Assembly: GCF_000685095.1 (NCBI RefSeq)
Contig: NZ_BAYE01000013.1
Span: forward strand, 154,512 to 218,511
Direction: 5' to 3'
DNA from: Paraburkholderia caledonica NBRC 102488
Lineage (GTDB): Bacteria > Pseudomonadota > Gammaproteobacteria > Burkholderiales > Burkholderiaceae
Length of the DNA stretch: 64,000 bases
The notes beneath the pieces were generated by a model that did no database searches, had not been told where the DNA came from, and saw only the letters and a program-made list of their open reading frames with translations. Positions 44,401 through 51,344 of the stretch are shown piece after piece; position 1 is the stretch's first letter, and the number at the start of each line of letters is the position of its first letter. The position numbers and the translations under genes are program-made.

Positions 44401-44678
44401 TGAAAATCGCCCGCTATATCGCAAACGTCGCGGTCACATTGGTGCTGGGGGACCTGCTCGCGCGCCAGGTGGCAACAGCACTGTATGCAAGTCCTGACGC
44501 GGTCGAGTCGATAAGACGGTTTCTGATGTCGGTCGGCGCATTAAAGCCCGACAGTTCGTACGACATCGACGGTCCCTTGCTGATCGCAATCCTCGCGATG
44601 TCGATTGCGATAGTCGGCCTGGCTGTTTGGGCCATCAACATCGGTGCACGACGCTACCGGCAGGCTGCGCACCACTGA
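44401..44678 (+). CDS. Small membrane protein, probable immunity to the Tlde1-like effector
   Basis: 92 residues with two hydrophobic segments (VAVTLVLGDLLARQVATALY and LLIAILAMSIAIVGLAVWAI) and a short periplasmic loop between. The start ATG overlaps the effector's stop (TAATG). Its position and membrane location suggest immunity. The protein family is not recognised, so this is inference from context. Confidence 0.55.
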
Positions 44679-44761
44679 GGCCGGGGATGCGCAGTTAATC
44701 GAGCCGCGCGGTTGTCGATGCCGACGTATTGCTCCTCAATAATCGCACTTATCGTAATCGA

Positions 44762-45535
44762 ATGGCGAAACGACCCACGACACGAAAACCACCTCGACCT
44801 TCCTCGATGGGAACACCGTCATCGACCAAGGCGGATGCACAGGAGAAGCTACCTGACGAAGTCAAGGATCGGTTGAGGCATGCAGAGATCGTCCGGCTCG
44901 ACGGCGAGGTGACCGGGTTGGAGTGCGGCACGATGTGGGTGAAAACTGAGGGGTCCCCGTATGGGGTTACCAAAGGATTGCTGCGTTCGTTTCGATTTCA
45001 GGTGAATGGAACCCCCGTTGTCCTTTATTCGCCGGAAAGTGCCATTCCCTTCTACACAAAAGTAGAGTTGCCGCTTGCGAATGGCGACAATGTCTGTCTC
45101 GCAATTGCGTCCGAAGTGCTGGACGGACAGCACCTTGTATACGGGTTTCGCCGTCCGGCGGACCCACGCGTTTTTGTTGCATTCGCTGCAGGCTCCCTCG
45201 AGTTCCAGCCGGACAGACAGATGTACTACCTGCCGCGCCTCCCGCGCTTCTGGGGAAAAAGCAGATGGCGGCAGGCGTTCAGGTTCGGCGTCGCAGCCGT
45301 CATGGCCTTTTGCCTTTTCAGATACCTCGCACGTGGCGAGCGAGTCGAGGATGGGTTCTCGGCATACGTGGTGATGAATTCGATCGTCGCATTCGCCCTG
45401 GCAGCCTACTTACTGACTATCGCTTATGGGTCGTTGCGTTGGCGATTGCATCTGCCGACGCAACGTCAGCGCAATCTTCTTGCAGTACTGCGGGTGCTTG
45501 GGGTGTTCGACACGAGCACAATATGCGCGGTGTAA
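44762..45535 (+). CDS. Unknown membrane protein
   Basis: 257 residues. The N-terminus is basic and Pro/Thr-rich (MAKRPTTRKPPRPSSMGTPS), followed by a soluble beta-rich region (DGEVTGLECGTMWVKTEG, RSFRFQVNGTPVVLYSP) and two C-terminal membrane helices (VAAVMAFCLFRYLA and VMNSIVAFALAAYLLTIAYG). The ATG at 44762 is the more natural start; an upstream frame opens at 44729. No family is recognised. It lies in the effector island and may be a third component of the Tlde1 unit or an independent gene. Confidence 0.55.
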   Translation: MAKRPTTRKPPRPSSMGTPSSTKADAQEKLPDEVKDRLRHAEIVRLDGEVTGLECGTMWVKTEGSPYGVTKGLLRSFRFQVNGTPVVLYSPESAIPFYTKVELPLANGDNVCLAIASEVLDGQHLVYGFRRPADPRVFVAFAAGSLEFQPDRQMYYLPRLPRFWGKSRWRQAFRFGVAAVMAFCLFRYLARGERVEDGFSAYVVMNSIVAFALAAYLLTIAYGSLRWRLHLPTQRQRNLLAVLRVLGVFDTSTICAV

Positions 45536-45632
45536 TTTCCCCCCGTCTCGCGATGGCCTCTCCGGTTCTTCTAGTCGGTTACCAACACAGGCTCGTGATG
45601 TTCCTTTTTCAGCATTCCAGGCAGGCTGACCA

Positions 45633-45967
45633 TCACCAGTAGATGCCGATAAGCAGCCTGGCAAGCCAGAGCGATAGCGGCATGCTCAACGCTGCCGAAA
45701 CGAGCAGCACGCCGTTCGCCCCAAAATTTAAAGACAGAAGAGGGGAAACCTGCAGTTCACCGGCGGGCTTTCTTCGTCACTTCCCAAACCGCGTCTTTCT
45801 GTCCGGTCGACGGCCTCGTCGTCGATCGGAATCGTTGCATTTGCGCCCATCCTCCGAGCTGATGGCATCGCCGACGGCATGCGGCGACTGCTGCCAGCAA
45901 AAGCAATCCGGGGAGCGGCTGATCGAAGTCCAGTGCGCATACAACAATGTAGTTGCCCCTGCAATTC
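45633..45967 (-). pseudogene. Remnants of a membrane protein beside the IS element
   Basis: Two minus-strand pieces read as C-terminal membrane sequence in different frames: PLPGLLLLAAVAACRRRC to VWEVTKKARR (stop at 45757), and ANGVLLVSAALSMPLSLWLA with RLLIGIYW (stop at 45633). The upstream part is cut by the left end of the insertion sequence at 45968. A low-certainty remnant; the original gene is not identified. Confidence 0.4.
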
Positions 45968-45984
45968 AGGACACGCGGACACCA

Positions 45985-46821
45985 TTAGGTTGATGAGGCC
46001 GCAGCCCGTCTAAACTCGCGAGGCGAGCGGTATTTCAGAGCTTTGTGCGGGTGGCGCTCGTTATACTGCTCGAAGGCAGCGGCCAGATGCGCGAGCGCCG
46101 TGGGCACATCGGGCTTGTCCATGAAGGCGACGTAATCGTGCTTCATCGTTTTCACGAACCGCTCGGCCATGCCATTACTCTGCGGCGAACGAACCGGGGT
46201 CGTCAATGGCTTTAGACCCAACTCGCGAGCGAAGCTACGCGTGCGATGGTCGATATAGGCAGAACCGTTGTCCGAGAGCCATTCAATGGTTGAGCTTGCC
46301 TGCGCCGTGCCGAAGCGTTGCTCAACAGCTGCGAGCATCACATCACGCACGACGTCGCCGCTATGGCCGCCAGTCGTCGCTGCCCAACTGATGGCCTCTC
46401 GGTCATGGCAATCCAGTGCAAATGCCACGCGCAACGGCGAGCCATCGTCACAACGGAACTCAAAGCCGTCTGAGCACCAGCGGACATCGCTTTGCTCAAC
46501 CGAAATTCGTCCATCATGGCGGCGGGTGTCACGTCGTTGACCGGGACGTCGCAGCAGCAACTGGTGGTCGCGCATGACACGATAGACCCGCTTGACGTTC
46601 ACGCACGGCGCGCCAGCCATTTCCTGGCTACGTCGCAGTAGCGCCCAGATTCTGCGGTACCCATATGTGGGCAAGACGGCCACATGCTCGTGGATTGCAG
46701 CAACCAAGTCCGTGTCGTCGATATACCGAGCGCGACGGCCATCCTTCCAGTCCGAAGGGCGGGCTTTCCTAACTGCCAAAGCAGAGCGCGCCACGCCGAG
46801 AACATCGCAGACCGTTTTCAT
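45985..46821 (-). CDS. insD: IS2-group transposase OrfB (catalytic domain)
   Basis: 278-residue DDE integrase-core protein. Catalytic acids are visible in WCSDGFEFRCDDG, WLSDNGSAYIDHRTR and SNGMAERFVKTMKHDY. The N-terminal HTH_21 region LPTYGYRRIWALLRR and YRVMRDHQLLLRR are typical of InsD. The independent ATG (MKTVCDVLGVARS) overlaps the orfA stop by 4 bp, but the active transposase is expected as an OrfAB fusion made by -1 frameshifting. Confidence 0.92.
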   Translation of the reverse strand: MKTVCDVLGVARSALAVRKARPSDWKDGRRARYIDDTDLVAAIHEHVAVLPTYGYRRIWALLRRSQEMAGAPCVNVKRVYRVMRDHQLLLRRPGQRRDTRRHDGRISVEQSDVRWCSDGFEFRCDDGSPLRVAFALDCHDREAISWAATTGGHSGDVVRDVMLAAVEQRFGTAQASSTIEWLSDNGSAYIDHRTRSFARELGLKPLTTPVRSPQSNGMAERFVKTMKHDYVAFMDKPDVPTALAHLAAAFEQYNERHPHKALKYRSPREFRRAAASST

Positions 46822-47219
46822 TGGTCGTCCCCGGGCAGTAAGGGCGAGCGCGCAATCCAGTTTTTTGAGCGGCCATATTCGACTGCTTCCTTCAGTATCT
46901 CTGCCTCTTGCCTCTTCTTGCCAAGCAGACGCTGCAGTTCTCTGATTTCCTTCATTGCTGCGGCCAATTGCGAAGCCGGTACCACGGCTTCCCCAGCTTT
47001 CACCGCTGCCAGGCTCCCGTCCTGATATTGCTTGCGCCACGCAAATACCTGATTTGGGTTCACCCCGTGTCGCCGGGCAACCGCTGAGACCGTTGCGCCC
47101 GGTTCCATGGTCTCTTGGACGATGGAGACCCTCTCCTGCACCGAGCGCCGCCGACGACGCTCTGGTTCGCTCAAAACTTCAATGCTTTCCACTATTTGCC
47201 TAGGCTTAAAACTAGTCAC
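46818..47219 (-). CDS. insC: IS2-group transposase OrfA (DNA-binding part)
   Basis: 133-residue helix-turn-helix protein (VSIVQETMEPGATVSAVARRHGV, VNPNQVFAWRKQYQDGSL) with a leucine-zipper-like region (AAMKEIRELQRLLGKKRQEA). It uses GTG 47219 as start with GAGGGAG seven bases upstream. Near its end the codons TCA AAA AAC form the A_AAA_AAC heptamer. Confidence 0.9.
   Translation of the reverse strand: MTSFKPRQIVESIEVLSEPERRRRRSVQERVSIVQETMEPGATVSAVARRHGVNPNQVFAWRKQYQDGSLAAVKAGEAVVPASQLAAAMKEIRELQRLLGKKRQEAEILKEAVEYGRSKNWIARSPLLPGDDQ
46860..46866 (-). other. Programmed -1 frameshift heptamer A_AAA_AAC
   Basis: In orfA the codons read tcA AAA AAC tgg; slipping back one base gives KKLDCALALTARGRPMKTV, which runs straight into OrfB. 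This matches the X_XXY_YYZ rule used by IS3-family elements to make the OrfAB transposase. Confidence 0.75.
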
Positions 47220-47261
47220 AAGACTCCCTCTTATTTTAAGAGGTGCCGCGTGTCCTGTGAA

Positions 47262-47549
47262 TCAAGGGGCTACTCCACAGCCTTCGACGAATGGAAGGCT
47301 GTTCCGGTCTTGCAATCTCGCTTGCCTCTCAACGCTGTGCAGCCATTCTTCACTTCCCGGATCGGGGCCGTGTCCTTCGCCGTCCGATATGTCGAAATAT
47401 CGCTCGCTCACATAGGCGACCCACTCGGGGCTGCCCGGCTCGGCACTTGGCGCGCGCGGTATGTCGGTAGAGATCAAAAGCCAGCCAGCTATGAGAAACA
47501 GGAGGCAACCACCTACTGCGTGTGTCATGAACTTGATTGCCTGCTTCAT
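47262..47549 (-). CDS. Small membrane-anchored protein of unknown function
   Basis: 95 residues: an N-terminal hydrophobic anchor (HAVGGCLLFLIAGWLLI) then an acidic, Pro/Gly-rich soluble part (AEPGSPEWVAYVSERYFD, DPGSEEWLHSVERQARLQ). The duplicated GSPEWVAYVS/GSEEWLHSVE pattern suggests a short internal repeat. The stop codon lies 6 bp outside the right end of the insertion sequence. Probably a partner of neighbouring effector-island genes (possibly immunity), but no family is known to me. Confidence 0.5.
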   Translation of the reverse strand: MKQAIKFMTHAVGGCLLFLIAGWLLISTDIPRAPSAEPGSPEWVAYVSERYFDISDGEGHGPDPGSEEWLHSVERQARLQDRNSLPFVEGCGVAP

Positions 47550-47659
47550 CGTTGGTCGTGTTTCCGTTTATCACGCTCGTGGGCCCGCGGTGGACCCGCC
47601 GGTTAAGCATGTCCACGGGCAATCGCGCGGGTGAATATTCGGATTTTCGGCCGCAGACA

Positions 47660-47953
47660 TTATCTGTTCATTGGAGGGCGAACGCGCGTCAGCTTGCGCC
47701 CCGAGAACGCGAACCACTGGCCATCGACGCTTATGACAACCGAGCCAGGAGTCCAGCGAAGGTCGTCGATAGCAAGCTTGTCACTGACTGGCAATGCGAC
47801 CGGTGGTTGCTTCCGGAGGTCATACAGGACTACCAACGGTGCGTCCGAGAACCCGCCAACGAAGTCTTCAACGACGATGCGGGAGGCAAGCTTGCTTTCC
47901 GCCGTCGAGTCGGTGTAGTAGACGTAGTGAGAACCGTAAAGCCGGTCGAACAC
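47660..47953 (-). CDS. Unknown protein, probably truncated at its N-terminus
   Basis: About 97 readable residues from GTG 47953: VFDRLYGSHYVYYTDSTAE, LASRIVVEDFVGGFSDAPL and SVVISVDGQWFAFSGRKLTR. The frame continues upstream as GGNATVFDR, so the true start may be farther away, but there it meets the beginning of the muramidase gene on the other strand within 25 bp. It is probably a 5'-truncated relic of a longer effector-associated gene. No domain recognised. Confidence 0.4.
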   Translation of the reverse strand: MFDRLYGSHYVYYTDSTAESKLASRIVVEDFVGGFSDAPLVVLYDLRKQPPVALPVSDKLAIDDLRWTPGSVVISVDGQWFAFSGRKLTRVRPPMNR

Positions 47954-47976
47954 CGTGGCATTTCCACCCGATCGGA

Positions 47977-48582
47977 TTGATCGGCAATTTCAATTATGCG
48001 ACGAGCGGACTGGACGAGCTTATCAAGAAAATAGGCGACGCCATTTCCGGCGGCGAGGGTGGTTACGAATCGTACAATACGGGAACCAAGAACGTTCCCG
48101 GGGGAGGCGTTGGCCATTCATATATGCATCCTCCAGCAGGAACGGTTACCTCAAAAACAATCGATGAAATCTTGGCGACAGACCCACTCTCGGGTACTGA
48201 TCCCAACCGGATGTTTGCGACAGGGAAATATCAAACAACTTTAAGCACACTTAGGTCTGGCAAGGCGGCTTTGGGATTGACCGGGAGTGAAAAATACGAT
48301 GCAGATATACAAGAACGTTTCTTCAGGGACTTTCTCTTCAAGAAGGCCGGCGGCGGCGCATTGGCTGATTTTGTAAAAAACGGGAAGGGAACTGTAAATC
48401 AGGCCCAGTATGCAGCGGCGCAGGAGTGGGCTTCGATCTCCGTCCCCCAAGGTCTTCCTATTCAAGACGGTAGAATATCGAACGGCCACATGTCGTATTA
48501 TCAAAGTGCGGCGAACACGAATAATGATGGGTCCACCGGAAAATTGGTGGCAATTCTCAAACAAATTGAAGGAATGAGGTGA
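47977..48582 (+). CDS. Muramidase-like effector domain, start uncertain
   Basis: About 201 residues from TTG 47977. GLDELIKKIGDAISGGEGGY and ESYNTGT, then RMFATGKYQTTLSTLRSGKA, resemble lysozyme-like domains of phage tails and T6SS effectors, where an early Glu (GGEGGYE) is catalytic and GKYQ/GRYQ is a core motif. There is no good ribosome site and the sequence before 47955 is antisense to another gene, so the natural N-terminus (perhaps a VgrG or PAAR fusion) may have been lost. The following gene overlaps its stop. Function is inferred from motif resemblance. Confidence 0.55.
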   Translation: MIGNFNYATSGLDELIKKIGDAISGGEGGYESYNTGTKNVPGGGVGHSYMHPPAGTVTSKTIDEILATDPLSGTDPNRMFATGKYQTTLSTLRSGKAALGLTGSEKYDADIQERFFRDFLFKKAGGGALADFVKNGKGTVNQAQYAAAQEWASISVPQGLPIQDGRISNGHMSYYQSAANTNNDGSTGKLVAILKQIEGMR

Positions 48583-48947
48583 CAAGCGTGAGGATTAATT
48601 TTTCTTTGAAATATAATTTTTGTGCGTTGCTGCTCGTTTTCTCCGGCTGCGTCCTTGCTGATTCAAGTGTTGACGCGCTGAATGTTCCTGCCATAAAAAT
48701 AGAGACGCCCTACGGCAAGGTCCGTGAAATCATGTTGGCGCATGGATGGAGTCCCTATCACGGTGCCAATGCGCTACCGTGTGCTCCTGAAGACGAAAGG
48801 TGCAAAGGGCGTCCCGAAATGCAGGCTTGCTCCGACGTCGGAGTCGGTCAATGCTCCTGGTTTTGGAAGAAGAAAGGGAATATCCTTCTTATTAAAACAC
48901 AAGACGACGACTTGTTTTATGGCGTCACCAGGTACTATGGGCATTGA
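48579..48947 (+). CDS. Exported small protein, candidate immunity for the muramidase
   Basis: 122 residues from GTG 48579, overlapping the muramidase stop by 4 bp. The signal region is FCALLLVFSGCVLADSS, possibly a lipoprotein (SGC) or cleaved at ADS. The mature part is Cys-rich (ALPCAPEDERCKGRPEMQAC, VGQCSWFWKKKGNILLIK), consistent with disulfides in the periplasm, where a peptidoglycan-degrading toxin would act. No named family; role from context. Confidence 0.55.
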   Translation: MTSVRINFSLKYNFCALLLVFSGCVLADSSVDALNVPAIKIETPYGKVREIMLAHGWSPYHGANALPCAPEDERCKGRPEMQACSDVGVGQCSWFWKKKGNILLIKTQDDDLFYGVTRYYGH

Positions 48948-49026
48948 AACGGATCGGACGCGCGGATGGTTGATTGATTGAAATGATGTGTAAGGTTGAA
49001 TCGCCAATCATGTCAATGAGCAATCT

Positions 49027-49716
49027 ATGGACATCAAACTCAATCCGTATTGGCTTTTCGCGTTAGCTGCCCTAATGTTTTCGCAGGGCAGTTTCGCTCT
49101 GGTCGGGTCATGCCAAACCGAATTGAGGGAATTGATTGTTCCTTCGCTTCAGCATGTCTTCATGAAAAAGCAAGATATCCGCGTCGAAATGGAGGACCGC
49201 GCTCGTGGCGTCTACAGTGTGAGGTTATTCGTCCCAGCCGATAGCCTAGGCAATCTTGATAAACAGGTTTCCATTGGATGGGTAAATCTGGATACGAATA
49301 CAATGCAGGCACTGGACGTGACGAGAGACCCTGATCATCCTGATGTATTGAAGGTGGACGGAGATAAATATAAGAACTTCGTCTCAATGTGCCTCGCCGA
49401 TGTGCCAAAAACTGGCGCTCGCTGCGAACAACTTAATGCTACTGCATCAAAGAATGGAAGCCAGATTGCCGGCGGCGCGTCTGGAAGGACTGTGGTGGGG
49501 AAAGGACGGCTTCAGTTTTACTCCGCCCCGGATCTGTCTTGCAAGATGAGCGGTATATTCATTGTAGAAGCTGACTCAGTTGACGCCTATACCGACTATG
49601 GGAAATTCACTTCCGTTACTTATCGGAATTCGAAGTCCCAAAAAATAGTAAATGGGTGGGTCGAATCTGATCGATTGAAAGCCAACGGTTCGGGAATTGC
49701 GCCCCGTCAACCGTAA
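49027..49716 (+). CDS. Exported protein with SH3-like C-terminus
   Basis: 229 residues with signal peptide YWLFALAALMFSQGSFA. The N-terminal half (CQTELRELIVPSLQHVF, VEMEDRARGVYSVRLFVP) is unassigned. The C-terminal third, GRLQFYSAPDLSCKMSGIFI to VNGWVESDRL, has the layout of bacterial SH3 domains. Proteins of this type lie next to T6SS cell-wall effectors in Burkholderia and may act as immunity. It lies between the muramidase unit and the PAAR gene. Confidence 0.6.
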   Translation: MDIKLNPYWLFALAALMFSQGSFALVGSCQTELRELIVPSLQHVFMKKQDIRVEMEDRARGVYSVRLFVPADSLGNLDKQVSIGWVNLDTNTMQALDVTRDPDHPDVLKVDGDKYKNFVSMCLADVPKTGARCEQLNATASKNGSQIAGGASGRTVVGKGRLQFYSAPDLSCKMSGIFIVEADSVDAYTDYGKFTSVTYRNSKSQKIVNGWVESDRLKANGSGIAPRQP

Positions 49717-49738
49717 TTCCAACATAGAGCGACGTTGC

Positions 49739-49996
49739 ATGATAATGATGAACCTGATCCGCGTTGACGATGATACCGACCATGGCGGCAAGGTGATAAC
49801 CGGCTCGCGAACGATGCAGTTCGAAGGGCGCTTCGTCGCGCGTAAGGGTGATCGCGTTTCGTGCCCGCAGCATCCTGACGTGTCGCCGAACGTGATCGAG
49901 GAAGGGGACGCCTCAATGACCGATGACGGCATCCCGATCGCGCGACACGGCCATCGTGCTACATGTGACTGCCACCTTATTTCGAGCTTGAACTGA
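49739..49996 (+). CDS. PAAR-domain protein
   Basis: 85-residue PAAR protein, the conical tip that sharpens the VgrG spike and carries effectors of type VI secretion. Conserved parts: GGKVITGSRTMQFEGRFVAR, KGDRVSCPQHPDVSPNVIEE and IARHGHRATCDCHLISSLN, whose His/Cys residues bind the zinc at the tip. The start lies among three in-frame ATGs (49739-49750). No VgrG or Hcp gene is adjacent, so this is an orphan cargo module with the two peptidoglycan hydrolase genes downstream. Confidence 0.85.
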   Translation: MIMMNLIRVDDDTDHGGKVITGSRTMQFEGRFVARKGDRVSCPQHPDVSPNVIEEGDASMTDDGIPIARHGHRATCDCHLISSLN

Positions 49997-50151
49997 CTGC
50001 GATTAATGGAGGACGTCCAGATGGACGACAATCGGCGCGCCGGAACAGAGCGGCGACGTTGAATTGAAGGCCGCAGTTTTTCGATAAAGCAAATCATAGT
50101 GTTCGCGCCCTGTCATGCGCGACTGAGGGGCGATGCGATGCCGACAACCGG

Positions 50152-50643
50152 ATGCTTTCAGTTAAAGGCCTGCGATTGTTAGTCAAGGAAGGATACCGGC
50201 CGCTGTCGCTTCAGAGGAGCTACTTCGTCCATCGTCTGTCGAAGCTCCGAATGGAATACCCGTCCGCGTCGGATGCTCTTTTGATCGAACTGACAAGTCG
50301 CTATGCCGCTCCCCCTGAAGTGGCCGCCCATCCGACGGGCGCGGCCGTCGACTTGACGCTTGCGACGCGCGAGGGTGTCGAGCTCGATATGGGAAGCGTG
50401 TTGAACGCCACCGATGAAGAGTCATCGGGTGCGTGTTACACAGCCTGTCAGTTCATTAGCCGGCAGGCGCAGGGTAACCGTCAGTTGTTGGCGACGGCTA
50501 TGATCGCCGCGGGTTTCGTCAACTATCCCTCGGAATGGTGGCACTGGTCCTACGGCGACCGATACTGGGCGGTAATTTCTGATGAGCCACGTGCCATCTA
50601 CGGCCCAGTAGAGGAAGAGCGTCTGGAAGGAGCACGCGGATGA
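50152..50643 (+). CDS. VanX-like M15 D-Ala-D-Ala peptidase, N-terminus damaged
   Basis: 163 readable residues of an M15D metallopeptidase. Zinc and catalytic residues are all kept: HPTGAAVDLTL (His and Asp seven apart, as in VanX) and SEWWHWSYGDRYWA (Glu and His). LLVKEGYRPLSLQRSYF is the Arg-containing substrate region. The frame continues upstream of ATG 50152 (FDKANHSVRALSCATEGRCD) to a TTTTT run near 50080, where one extra T appears to break it from VELKAAVF and an upstream ATG at 50020 with a good GGAGGACG site. The full-length gene may therefore be inactive or the shorter form used. It follows PAAR, so it is a probable T6SS cargo. Confidence 0.72.
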   Translation: MLSVKGLRLLVKEGYRPLSLQRSYFVHRLSKLRMEYPSASDALLIELTSRYAAPPEVAAHPTGAAVDLTLATREGVELDMGSVLNATDEESSGACYTACQFISRQAQGNRQLLATAMIAAGFVNYPSEWWHWSYGDRYWAVISDEPRAIYGPVEEERLEGARG

Positions 50644-51095
50644 CTAAAGGGTATCGCAACGGGCAAGCAACCAACGGATTCACGCCCATCTGGATGGATA
50701 TCGCCTTCAAGGAACGAGGCGTCAAGCGTTACGGCGCGGGTGAATGCAACCCGCGGATTGCCGAGTATAACGAAACCACTCAATTGGCAGGTTACGACGA
50801 CAAGATCGCATGGTGTTCGTCATTCCTCAACTGGTGCATGAAGCAATCGGGCATTGCAGGAACGCGCTCGGCCCTGGCGCGCTCCTGGCTAACTTGGGGA
50901 AACGAGCTCGCCGCACCTATCTACGGCTGCGTGGCGGTATTGACTGCCGACGATGCCGTTGAATGGAAGGGGCATGTAGGATTCTTTCTGAGATCAGACG
51001 TCAAGAACCTTTACTTGTTCGGAGGCAATCAGCTTGAAGAGGTGCGTGAGCTAGCTTATCCGCTCGACCGCGTGTTGGCATATCGCTGGCCGTAA
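50640..51095 (+). CDS. TIGR02594/CHAP-type peptidoglycan amidase
   Basis: 151-residue cysteine peptidase of the TIGR02594 family. The start overlaps the M15 stop (ATGA). The catalytic Cys is in DDKIAWCSSFLNWCMKQSG and the His in EWKGHVGFFLRSD, followed by the GGNQ motif. This fold cleaves amide bonds in peptidoglycan. Coupled to the M15 gene after a PAAR protein, it is a probable T6SS effector or effector module. No signal peptide. Confidence 0.82.
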   Translation: MTKGYRNGQATNGFTPIWMDIAFKERGVKRYGAGECNPRIAEYNETTQLAGYDDKIAWCSSFLNWCMKQSGIAGTRSALARSWLTWGNELAAPIYGCVAVLTADDAVEWKGHVGFFLRSDVKNLYLFGGNQLEEVRELAYPLDRVLAYRWP

Positions 51096-51221
51096 GTGAA
51101 GGCACATTCGCCGCGTTACTTGAACGAGAACGGCAACGCCACTAACGGCCAGGAACGGACCTTCGACAACTGGGGTGAATCGTTGACCATCCAGACTGAA
51201 TGTGGGCTATATGGACGCTAG
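51096..51221 (+). CDS. Short 41-codon frame, possible immunity remnant
   Basis: GTG follows directly on the amidase stop. The product contains SPRYLNENGNATNGQERTFD and ends NWGESLTIQTECGLYGR. It could be a truncated immunity gene or a leftover of a larger protein; nothing resembling its continuation is seen downstream. Recorded because it abuts an effector gene. Confidence 0.35.
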   Translation: MKAHSPRYLNENGNATNGQERTFDNWGESLTIQTECGLYGR

Positions 51222-51344
51222 AGGCTTACTCGTATCTGTCGGGTTCTTACTAAAGTATTCGAAAGCATTGACGATAAGCAGATGATGGCGCTGTCCAGAG
51301 CTGCGCGCCACGCTCCCTCGCGAACAACAAGAACGCATTGAGCC

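Larger units (their letters stand above)
45968..47256 (-). mobile_element. IS3-family insertion sequence, IS2 group
   Basis: About 1.29 kb with imperfect terminal inverted repeats: left AGGACACGCGGACACC (45968-45983); right end reading inward AGGACACGCGGCACC (47242-47256 on the other strand). It carries orfA and orfB in -1 register with a slippery heptamer. Both orfs look intact, so the element may still be active. No target-site duplication is evident (aattc left, gtgaa right), suggesting a rearrangement after insertion or slightly mis-set ends. It sits inside the effector island. A CTCTTA-TTT-TAAGAG hairpin (47228-47242) lies next to the right end. Confidence 0.88.

Noticed and set aside
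46592..46945. Plus-strand frames inside the insertion sequence
   Set aside because: They are antisense to intact orfA/orfB and lack protein character.
43921..51221. Prophage lysis or tail module
   Set aside because: Lysozyme-like and amidase genes occur in phages, but no tail, holin, integrase or terminase genes are present, and PAAR and Tlde1-type genes favour T6SS cargo.
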